DNA of 35,920 bases. Source: UMGS973 sp045599945. GTDB taxonomy: Bacteria > Bacillota > Clostridia > Peptostreptococcales > Anaerovoracaceae. The stretch spans positions 1-35,920 of the forward strand of contig JAZRWY010000014.1 of assembly GCA_045599945.1 (NCBI GenBank). Direction: 5' to 3'. The notes beneath the pieces are model-generated. The model searched no databases and had not been told where the DNA came from. It saw only the letters and a program-made list of their open reading frames with translations. The number at the start of each line of letters is the position of its first letter. Positions within the stretch are counted from its first letter, which is position 1. Both the position numbers and the translations under genes were made by a program. Of this stretch, positions 1-5,314 are shown piece by piece.

Positions 1-132
1 GCTGATAGAATTGATCTTGATTATGATGTCGTTCTGGCACCGGTTCTTCAAAGCATAGATGTATTTAATAACTATCTTCCAGTATCCATCTTTTATCAGA
101 ATGTGCAGAAAGAAGGTGTTCTGATTGCTTGA
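1..132 (+). CDS. Nucleotidyltransferase (MNT-type) 3' end, partial
   Basis: Only the last 43 codons are present; the gene runs off the left edge and stops at TGA 130-132. The visible end is rich in Asp and hydrophobic residues (DRIDLDYDVVL) and finishes in a short helix, as in the C-terminal part of small MNT-type nucleotidyltransferases. The main reason for the call is context: the stop overlaps the TTG start of a HEPN-domain protein by 8 bp, the standard MNT/HEPN pairing, where the nucleotidyltransferase usually acts as antitoxin by AMPylating the HEPN protein. The catalytic GSxxxGxxxxxSDxD motif would lie outside the window, so the assignment is inference from the partner and the tail. Confidence 0.6.
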   Translation, partial: ADRIDLDYDVVLAPVLQSIDVFNNYLPVSIFYQNVQKEGVLIA

Positions 133-535
133 GATAACAGATCAGCAGAAAGAGTATTCTGCATACAGATTAGAAAGAGCAAGGGAAGATCTTGAAAGTG
201 CAGAAGCCATGTTTGACGAGGGTCACTATCGTGCTGCAAATAACAGAGCGTATTATGCAATATTTCATTCTATGCGTGCAGCATTGGCGTTATACAGTGT
301 TGACTCATCAAAGCACAGTGGAATCATATCAGAATTCCGTAGACTGATCATAAAGGAGAATCTTGTTCCAGTGGAGCTTTCTCAGATGATTGGATCAGCA
401 TTCACAATTAGGAATGCATCTGATTATGACGATATGTTTATTGCAAGTAAATCTGAAACGCAGGAGCAGATATTAAATGCGAAGTTTGTATACGACAGTA
501 TTCAAAAGTTTATTACCGATATTGTGAACAAGTAA
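125..535 (+). CDS. HEPN domain protein (UPF0332/COG1895-like)
   Basis: A 136-aa all-helical protein. Residues 20-55 carry the UPF0332/HEPN signature: an Ala/Glu-rich helix followed by a YRAANNRAYYAIFHSMRA-type stretch. The conserved RxxxDY element is R96-D100-Y101. HEPN proteins are usually RNases that act as toxins with an MNT antitoxin; this branch has Asp-Tyr where HepT-type toxins have His, so RNase activity is not assured. Translation probably starts at TTG 125, with an AGAAGG-type Shine-Dalgarno about 8 bases upstream inside the preceding gene, giving an 8-bp coding overlap and translational coupling. A good intrinsic terminator follows at once. It may be a toxin-antitoxin remnant or a complete two-gene module cut by the window edge. 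Confidence 0.8.
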   Translation: MLEITDQQKEYSAYRLERAREDLESAEAMFDEGHYRAANNRAYYAIFHSMRAALALYSVDSSKHSGIISEFRRLIIKENLVPVELSQMIGSAFTIRNASDYDDMFIASKSETQEQILNAKFVYDSIQKFITDIVNK

Positions 536-549
536 AAGATTATGATATG

Positions 550-575
550 CAGCCTGATTTCAGGCTGTTTTATTA
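550..575 (+). terminator. Intrinsic terminator after the HEPN gene
   Basis: Perfect 7-bp stem CAGCCTG/CAGGCTG with an ATTT loop, followed by TTTTATT. It lies 14 bases past the HEPN stop codon and would end the MNT/HEPN transcript. Confidence 0.8.
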
Positions 576-997
576 TGACCACCATAGACTCATACAGGCA
601 ACGTACATAATCAAAAAACTGGAGCAGAATTGGAGCAGATTAAGTTTGTGAGTGCTGGAAGTGGCTTGATTGCTGGGGAATAATGAAGAACGAATATGTT
701 CACCCGCACCATTGAGACGGGCTTTTGATAAAATTCCGTCTTTTTTATTTACAAGGGGTACAGCGGATGGGTAACGAAGATCCTCGTCGAAAAATAATGA
801 TACACCCGCGTAGCCACAGGCATCGCAATGGGCGCGACCGGAAAGAACTTTGGGGAGCAAGAGACACCACACTGCTCGTGAGACAGGCCGACTGTCGCCT
901 GATCGGATAATGCTTATTTAAAAAATTCACAAGACTTCCATTTAACTATCGTTTTATGTATATGGTGTCGGGGCAGAATAGTCCTAACAAATAGAGC
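576..997. other. Intergenic stretch, no supported gene
   Basis: About 420 bases without a credible coding sequence. Short open frames exist on both strands but none has a ribosome binding site together with a plausible protein. A directly repeated TGGAGCAGA lies near 619-640. The part from about 755 to 910 is GC-richer than its surroundings and may be the remnant of a lost gene, but I cannot name it. A weak terminator-like hairpin lies at 715-748, and the lipoprotein's ribosome binding site begins at 998. Confidence 0.5.
715..748 (+). terminator. Weak terminator-like hairpin
   Basis: Six-bp stem AGACGG/CCGTCT around a 15-base loop, followed by a T-rich run. There is no recognisable gene directly upstream, so it may be left over from a deleted gene or be fortuitous. 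Confidence 0.4.
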
Positions 998-1008
998 AGG
1001 AGGACTGT

Positions 1009-2334
1009 ATGAAGAAGAGAATAGTAATGCTAATGTGTCTGTGCATGACGGTGTTCGTTCTGACGGCTTGCAGTAATGGAAGCCCTAAAGAGACGATCAC
1101 AAACTCGACCGGCGGTGAGCATGCGATCGATGTGGATGGTGAGACTGCTTCGTATGAGAATGTTATCGTTGAGAAAAACGGTGACAGTGATGGCGATGAA
1201 TCGGATTTTACAGGGACTAATGCTGCGGTTTACGCGCAGAATGGTGGTACACTGACGATGACAAAATCGGAGATCAACACTTCTGGGAAGCATGCCAATG
1301 CGATTTTCGCATACGGCGAGAAGTCTTCAATCGAGATTTCTGATTCAACGATCAACACGACAGAGAACAATTCCGGCGGTATCATGGTGACCGGTGGAGG
1401 CTCCATCAAAGCGGCAGACCTGACGATCAAAACGCAGGGCGGATCAAGTGCTGCGATCAGATCTGACAGAGGTGGCGGTACAATTACCGTTGATGGAGGG
1501 GAGTACTCAAGCTACGGCAGCGGTTCTCCTGCGATATATTCGACCGCGGATATTACCGTAAACAATGCGACTTTGTACTCGGATATTTCTGAAGCAGTTG
1601 TCATCGAGGGAAAAAATTCCGTCGAGCTTAATAATGTAACAGCAACAGGAAAGAACTCAAAACAAAACTCTGATAATACGGATAAAAAGAAAGCCGTGAT
1701 GATATATCAGTCAATGTCCGGCGACGCGTCCGAGGGCAAGGGCGAGTTCGTTATGAACGGAGGAACACTCGAGTCCCTGGAAGGTGGCATGTTCTATGTT
1801 ACCAATACTATAGCCGACATAAAGCTGAACGATGTTGAGCTGAAGTATGCAACGGATGATTTGTTGAGTGTTGAAAAAGCCGGATGGGGAAGTGAAGGAA
1901 GTAATGGAGGACAGGTGAACTTCACTGCAACTAAGCAGAAACTTGAAGGTGTGATCACTGTAGATGAGATATCAAGAGCAAATATTGTTCTAGAGGATGA
2001 GTCAGATTTTTCAGGACAGATCAACTCGGAAGGCAAAACTTTTGTTAAGATCGATGAAGGATCAACGTGGATACTGACAGGTGATTCCGAAATTAGTTCG
2101 CTGAATTGTCCGGCTGATGCGATCAAACTCAATGGATTTACTCTGAAAGTAAATGGAAAAAAATATAAGGAAGGTACTGCAAGCAAAGGTGAAGAAATAG
2201 AGTTCGAAGCATCGAAAGTCGATGCCGGCAATGGACAGCCAGAGCCACCGGGAGACGGAATGGGAGAAGCACCTAAAGATGGTAATGGTCAGCCACCTGA
2301 ACCACCGAAAAGCGAAAAACCGGAACAACAATAA
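1009..2334 (+). CDS. Surface lipoprotein with right-handed beta-helix repeats
   Basis: A 441-aa protein starting at ATG 1009, five bases after a perfect AGGAGG (998-1003). The N-terminus is a lipoprotein signal peptide: KKR, a hydrophobic stretch, then the lipobox LTAC with the lipidated Cys near residue 21. Residues about 35-330 are built of short turns with repeated Asn/Thr/Gly/Ser and alternating hydrophobics (for example TLTMTKSEINTSG), which is how a right-handed parallel beta-helix of the pectate-lyase or polymorphic-outer-membrane-protein type looks. The last 45 residues are a Pro/Glu/Gly-rich unstructured tail. Such proteins in Clostridia are extracellular and mostly uncharacterised; adhesion or glycan binding is possible but not shown. 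It appears to be transcribed alone. Confidence 0.75.
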   Translation: MKKRIVMLMCLCMTVFVLTACSNGSPKETITNSTGGEHAIDVDGETASYENVIVEKNGDSDGDESDFTGTNAAVYAQNGGTLTMTKSEINTSGKHANAIFAYGEKSSIEISDSTINTTENNSGGIMVTGGGSIKAADLTIKTQGGSSAAIRSDRGGGTITVDGGEYSSYGSGSPAIYSTADITVNNATLYSDISEAVVIEGKNSVELNNVTATGKNSKQNSDNTDKKKAVMIYQSMSGDASEGKGEFVMNGGTLESLEGGMFYVTNTIADIKLNDVELKYATDDLLSVEKAGWGSEGSNGGQVNFTATKQKLEGVITVDEISRANIVLEDESDFSGQINSEGKTFVKIDEGSTWILTGDSEISSLNCPADAIKLNGFTLKVNGKKYKEGTASKGEEIEFEASKVDAGNGQPEPPGDGMGEAPKDGNGQPPEPPKSEKPEQQ

Positions 2335-2354
2335 GGGAAATTATATTTGCCGAT

Positions 2355-2383
2355 ACAACTTATTAAAACGCAGAATAAGTTGT
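2355..2383. terminator. Ten-bp perfect inverted repeat downstream of the lipoprotein gene
   Basis: ACAACTTATT and AATAAGTTGT are separated by nine bases, starting 20 bases after the lipoprotein stop. The stem is AT-rich and has only a short T tract behind it, so it may be a weak terminator or an operator. Confidence 0.45.
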
Positions 2384-2391
2384 TTAATGTG

Positions 2392-2420
2392 CATGTTGCA
2401 ATTTTGCGACATGTTATAAT
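2392..2420 (+). promoter_or_regulatory. Inverted repeat abutting a TATAAT box
   Basis: Arms CATGTTGC and GCGACATG (8 bp with one G-T pair) span 2392-2413 and are followed two bases later by TATAAT at 2415-2420. The repeat covers where the -35 element and spacer would be, and no good -35 hexamer is visible. A regulator-dependent promoter for the micro-ORF downstream is a reasonable reading. Confidence 0.45.
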
Positions 2421-2444
2421 CAACCCGATAAGGAGGATTTTGCG

Positions 2445-2522
2445 TTGAATAATCCACCGAAAATGGTGTATCGATCAACCGAAATAGATGAAGTAGATTA
2501 TCAAAGCGAACAGAAGGTATAA
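2445..2522 (+). CDS. Micro-ORF (25 aa) ending inside a terminator hairpin
   Basis: A perfect AGGAGG at 2431-2436 is followed eight bases later by TTG and a 25-codon frame ending in TAA at 2520-2522. The peptide is polar and acidic in its second half (EIDEVDYQSEQKV). The last four codons form the left arm of the hairpin at 2511-2531. The strong Shine-Dalgarno and the TATAAT upstream support translation. It could be a real small peptide, a leader peptide, or the stub of a longer gene that has been lost. I do not recognise the sequence. Confidence 0.4.
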   Translation: MNNPPKMVYRSTEIDEVDYQSEQKV

Positions 2523-2540
2523 AGCCTTCTGTCTTTATAT
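2511..2540 (+). terminator. Terminator-like hairpin overlapping the micro-ORF end
   Basis: Seven-bp perfect stem CAGAAGG/CCTTCTG around a seven-base loop, followed by TCTTTATAT. Termination here would give a transcript of only about 110 nt from the TATAAT at 2415. Confidence 0.55.
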
Positions 2541-2827
2541 ATAAATGTACTGTTTTAAAGATCATCAAAATGAGAATGATTGTATCCGAAGCATTTAGTG
2601 CCTTTTGTACACGTGGTCTTTTAATCGTGTCAATCATCACCCTGATAACAAACAGGGAATAATAGTTTTACATAGTAAAAAAACCGTCCTTTAAGTACCG
2701 ATAGGGCGGGTATTTAATCTCAACTTATGGGGAGTAACCGTTCAATGGTTTCTCTTTGTATATGCAAATATAACCTAGGCTGTAGCAAAAAGCAAGGCAA
2801 TCATTTACATCGACGGTGTCATTAAAG
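2541..2827. other. Intergenic stretch with no supported protein gene
   Basis: Apart from the predicted minus-strand RNA I see only short open frames. A plus-strand frame near 2775-2860 could be translated as a protein-like tail, but it has no start and runs through the downstream promoter. Confidence 0.5.
2679..2760 (-). ncRNA. Predicted small RNA on the minus strand
   Basis: On the minus strand a promoter-like pair TTGCTT (plus-strand 2790-2795) and TATATT (2767-2772), 17 bases apart, predicts transcription starting near 2760. About 80 bases downstream there is a CCGCCCT/AGGACGG hairpin (one mismatch, 2687-2712) followed by seven T residues (2680-2686). No open reading frame fits between them. 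A promoter and terminator without a gene suggest a small untranslated RNA of about 80 nt. An internal AACC-loop-GGTT hairpin is possible. I do not recognise a known RNA family. Confidence 0.35.
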
Positions 2828-2856
2828 TTGACATAGCCGTACGGCTACAATATTAT
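2828..2856 (+). promoter_or_regulatory. Sigma-A promoter with palindromic operator in the spacer
   Basis: TTGACA (2828-2833), 17-base spacer, TATTAT (2851-2856): one of the best promoter matches in the window. The spacer contains the perfect 12-bp palindrome AGCCGTACGGCT (2835-2846). It would drive the YwqG-family gene that starts at 2938, with a transcript beginning near 2863. Confidence 0.75.
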
Positions 2857-2923
2857 TAAAACAGAACGATGTGTCCGTACGGCTATATTTATACAACCTT
2901 AACTAAAATTTGTCGTATGGCTA
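2837..2923 (+). repeat. Three operator-like repeats with exact 38-bp spacing
   Basis: CCGTACGGCTA occurs at 2837-2847 and 2875-2885, and TCGTATGGCTA at 2913-2923. The start-to-start distance is 38 bases both times, while the 27 bases between the cores are not conserved. The first lies in the promoter spacer, the other two in the untranslated leader of the YwqG-family gene. This is what repeated regulator sites look like. Confidence 0.6.
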
Positions 2924-2937
2924 AAATGGAGGGTAAT

Positions 2938-3771
2938 ATGAGTAAAATAAATATAACCATGAAAGAAGCGGAACTTCTTTTAGAATGCATGCGGAATAAG
3001 TTTAAGAAGAGTGTCTATGGAATCAAGGCACAGAACGGTAAGGCTGGTATTTTCGATAGTAAATTTGGAGGCTATCCATATTGGAACAGTGCGCTTGATT
3101 ATCCTGAGAACTTTTTAGGTGAGAAACTGCTGCTTCTTGCACAGATCAATTTTGATAAAAAAGAGTTTCAAGATGACATGTTGCCATCGAAAGGAATGCT
3201 GCAGTTCTATATAGCAGATGATGATCTGTCAGGTCTTGAGTTTGATGATCAGACAATTCAGAACGGATTCCGTATCATATACCACGAGAATATTGATTAT
3301 GGTATTACCGAAGAAGATATTAAGAATATGGGAGTACCGGCAGGCACGGACGGAGAACATGAATACTTTCCAATACTTTCAGAATCAGGAATATCCTTCA
3401 AAAAAGGAGAGGAAGGCATATGTAGTGAGATAGAGGGCTTTAAAGAGGCATTTAATGAGGCATACGTGGAATGCACCGGTAAAGAGCTTCCGCAAGGAAC
3501 TGATTTCTGGGATTTGGAAAAGAATGAAGCTTCGGAGTATCTGTATGAAAAACTGTCCGGCTTCGGGCACAAGCTTCTTGGATACCCTGCATTTACCCAG
3601 TCTGACCCAAGGGATGACACTGAAGAATATGATACACTTCTTCTTCAGATTGATTCAGAGAATAATATCAGCATATGGGGAGACTGGGGAATCTGCAACT
3701 TCTTTATCAATGGCGAGAAATTAAAGAATCTTGATTTTTCAGATGTAATGTATAACTGGGATTGCTATTAA
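2938..3771 (+). CDS. YwqG family protein (DUF1963), immunity-type
   Basis: The start is ATG 2938, behind GGAGGG at 2928-2933; an upstream in-frame ATG at 2869 lies inside the operator repeats and has no ribosome binding site. The resulting 277-aa protein has the DUF1963/YwqG build: an early SKFGGYPYW stretch, then LLLLAQINF and GMLQFYIADDD in the middle, and near the end HKLLGYPAFTQSDPR, LLLQIDS and WGDWGICNFFI. This family is widespread in Firmicutes and is counted among candidate immunity proteins of polymorphic and contact-dependent toxins. No toxin gene is near. The next two genes are also of immunity type. The biochemical function of YwqG proteins is not established, so the role is inferred from context. 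Confidence 0.85.
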   Translation: MSKINITMKEAELLLECMRNKFKKSVYGIKAQNGKAGIFDSKFGGYPYWNSALDYPENFLGEKLLLLAQINFDKKEFQDDMLPSKGMLQFYIADDDLSGLEFDDQTIQNGFRIIYHENIDYGITEEDIKNMGVPAGTDGEHEYFPILSESGISFKKGEEGICSEIEGFKEAFNEAYVECTGKELPQGTDFWDLEKNEASEYLYEKLSGFGHKLLGYPAFTQSDPRDDTEEYDTLLLQIDSENNISIWGDWGICNFFINGEKLKNLDFSDVMYNWDCY

Positions 3772-3798
3772 ATAACTGATGAAGCCTGAAATATGTAT

Positions 3799-3959
3799 GT
3801 ATTTACAAATATGACGATGGGATAAAGATTTGCATGAAGGCAGGAAAATAGTTAGCTTTCATTATTACGTTCCCGTCTAAAGGCAGATGAATGTGAAATG
3901 CATCCATCTACCTCTGTTTATCCGCGATTTTTTTTTCAGTTCAAGCTGTTTCAGTTTGA
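3799..3959. repeat. Direct repeat copy A
   Basis: 161 bases nearly matching 5151-5314 (roughly 88-90% by eye). It starts at GTATTTACAAATATGACGA after the YwqG gene and ends at CAGCTTGAACTG-related sequence (minus strand), just before the ankyrin gene's ribosome binding site. It contains the terminator-like hairpin and about 65 bases of the 3' coding end of the minus-strand Cys-tail membrane protein, out of frame here because of a two-base loss in the poly-A/T tract. Confidence 0.85.
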
Positions 3960-3975
3960 AAAGGAGATATTAGAC

Positions 3976-4497
3976 ATGAATATAGAAACGGCAGACTATG
4001 GTGCAATAATAACATTTGGAAGTCTGGACGATGTGCTGAATAAACTGCAGTTATGTGGACAGTCTATAGAAGACATAGTTGATATAAAGAATAATAGCGG
4101 GGTAAGTCTCCTTGAAAAAAGCTTAATTGCAGGCAAGTTTGATATAAGCAAGTTCTTTCTCGAAAATGGAGCAAAAGTCAACATTGTTTCCAAGGATGGA
4201 TATAATGAATTGCACTATCTTGCAGCGAATATTAATCTCGAAGGTGCTACAAATATAGGCAGAATGTTGTTAAATAGAAATGTATCTTTAATGCAAAGAG
4301 ATGAAAAATATGGCAATTCAGCTTATTTTTCGCTTTGCATTGAGGGCTTTAAGTGTCGCACCGATGATGTAATGGAGTTTTTAGAAGAGTGCTATAACTA
4401 TGTGACGGATATTGATGAAAAGAATAACAGCGGATATAGTATTCGAGACCTACTTAGCGAGAGAGGCACAGAAGAATTGAAGAAAAGGATGAAATAA
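3976..4497 (+). CDS. Ankyrin-repeat protein, immunity-type
   Basis: Start ATG 3976 behind AAGGAG (3961-3966); the open frame extends upstream into repeat copy A but has no ribosome binding site there. The 173-aa protein has ankyrin-like helix pairs: about 38-68 (NNSGVSLLEKSLIAG, then a FFLENGAKVN turn), 73-105 (DGYNELHYLAA, MLLNRNVSL) and a degenerate one at 110-160 ending NNSGYSIRDLLSERG. Short ankyrin proteins of this size are a known immunity class in toxin/immunity loci. The stop is one base before the next ATG, so it is co-translated with the Imm70-like gene. No signal peptide or membrane segment is present. Confidence 0.7.
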   Translation: MNIETADYGAIITFGSLDDVLNKLQLCGQSIEDIVDIKNNSGVSLLEKSLIAGKFDISKFFLENGAKVNIVSKDGYNELHYLAANINLEGATNIGRMLLNRNVSLMQRDEKYGNSAYFSLCIEGFKCRTDDVMEFLEECYNYVTDIDEKNNSGYSIRDLLSERGTEELKKRMK

Positions 4498-4498
4498 T

Positions 4499-4915
4499 AT
4501 GGCAGTTGGGTTTAATGTGGGAGTTTTTTGGTATCAAATAGGCAGCGGTGATTTCTTGCACTGTTTCTTTTCAACAGTGGCAGTTAATCTGGAAAATAGT
4601 CATTGGGGAAGTAGATTTCCTATGATAATGAACAGATTGTACCAAGGAAGTCTTGAAAACAAAAATGTTAGCATTGCATTAACAGAATTGAATACAATTA
4701 AAGAAGAGTTAAAAACAATACCAACGAACAAGGTGATTTGGGACATCGACGATTTAAAAAAAATGCCACCATGGGATGAGAATATTAGTAAAGGAATAAC
4801 TGATTTGTCAAATTATTTTGTGACCAGTGAAGGTGAAGACCTTTTGACAATATTCAAACATGCATTAGAAAAAAGTCAAGAACTAGGGCTTCCGATAGAA
4901 ATAGAGTCCTTATAG
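4499..4915 (+). CDS. Imm70-family immunity protein
   Basis: 138 aa, starting at ATG 4499 one base after the ankyrin stop, with AAAGGATG about 10 bases upstream. The N-terminus MAVGFNVGVFWYQIGSGDFLH, the middle RLYQGSLENKNVSIAL and the C-terminal WDIDDLKKMPPWDEN/ISKGITDLSNYFVTSEG match my memory of the Imm70 family, predicted immunity proteins found next to polymorphic toxins. It is cytoplasmic by sequence. The cognate toxin is not in the window, so the gene may protect against effectors of other strains. Residue-level function is unknown. Confidence 0.7.
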   Translation: MAVGFNVGVFWYQIGSGDFLHCFFSTVAVNLENSHWGSRFPMIMNRLYQGSLENKNVSIALTELNTIKEELKTIPTNKVIWDIDDLKKMPPWDENISKGITDLSNYFVTSEGEDLLTIFKHALEKSQELGLPIEIESL

Positions 4916-4985
4916 AGCTCTGGTCAATCACAATTGTAACGGTCTATGCAGTGCTAATGAAGTATAATGATATCATTCAAGAAAT

Positions 4986-5166
4986 AAAGGTGAATACGAT
5001 GAATTTATATTTAGGGGAATCACTGGTGATATAGAATATAATAGTTGAGTTCAGCGATGAGTTGATTGAATACATATACAATATCAGAAATCAAAGTTCA
5101 ATAGACATGAGCAAGCTCTATATTGACCCATACAGTAATAATGGTCATACGTATTTACAAATATGA
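4986..5166 (+). pseudogene. Frameshifted, truncated remnant, probably a third immunity gene
   Basis: Two open pieces join across a one-base frameshift near 5043. One frame reads KGEYDEFIFRGITGDIEYN (4986-5042) before hitting TGA; the other reads VEFSDELIEYIYNIRNQ and on through SKLYIDPYSNN from 5044. The second piece loses homology to any gene where repeat copy B starts (5151) and ends at TGA 5164-5166. Alternatively ATG 4999, with AAAGGTG upstream, starts the second piece's frame, which is then broken by TAG at 5032-5034. Either way the gene is inactive: broken in the middle and cut off at the repeat. Its polar, Asp/Glu-rich composition fits a small cytoplasmic protein like its neighbours. 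Confidence 0.5.
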
Positions 5167-5314
5167 CGAAAGGGATAAAGATTCGCAGGAAGGCAAGATA
5201 ATTATTAGCTTTCATTCTTACGCTCTCGTTTAAAGGCAGATGAATGCGAAATGCATCCATCTGCCTCTGTTTATCTGCGATTTCTTTTTTTCAGTTCAAG
5301 CTGTTTCAGTTTGA
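5151..5314. repeat. Direct repeat copy B
   Basis: 164-base partner of 3799-3959. Its right part (5271-5314) is the true 3' end of the minus-strand Cys-tail membrane protein gene, so this copy is the likely original and copy A the duplicate. Both copies include a strong hairpin. Confidence 0.85.
5234..5262 (-). terminator. Hairpin terminator of the radical SAM operon
   Basis: On the minus strand, nine bases past the stop at 5271, AGGCAGATG and CATCTGCCT form a stem with an inner GCAT/ATGC pairing, followed by a short T stretch (TTTAAACG). The same hairpin, with a few changes, lies in repeat copy A near 3881-3911. Confidence 0.6.

Noticed and set aside
573..930. Overlapping open frames on both strands near 573-930
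   Set aside because: Arg/Ser-rich, no ribosome binding sites, no recognisable domain; typical of chance frames in GC-richer DNA.
2341..2640. Minus-strand 99-aa open frame across the micro-ORF region
   Set aside because: No ribosome binding site at a workable distance, and it would run through two inverted repeats and a hairpin.
2775..2860. Plus-strand translation resembling a protein C-terminus (KAIIYIDGVIKVDIA)
   Set aside because: No start codon in frame, preceded by a stop, and it overlaps the near-consensus promoter of the YwqG gene; possibly a relic but not supportable.
1..5270. Whole left segment as an integrated mobile element
   Set aside because: No integrase, transposase, relaxase, att site or terminal inverted repeats seen; only the 160-bp direct repeat is present, so element status cannot be supported.
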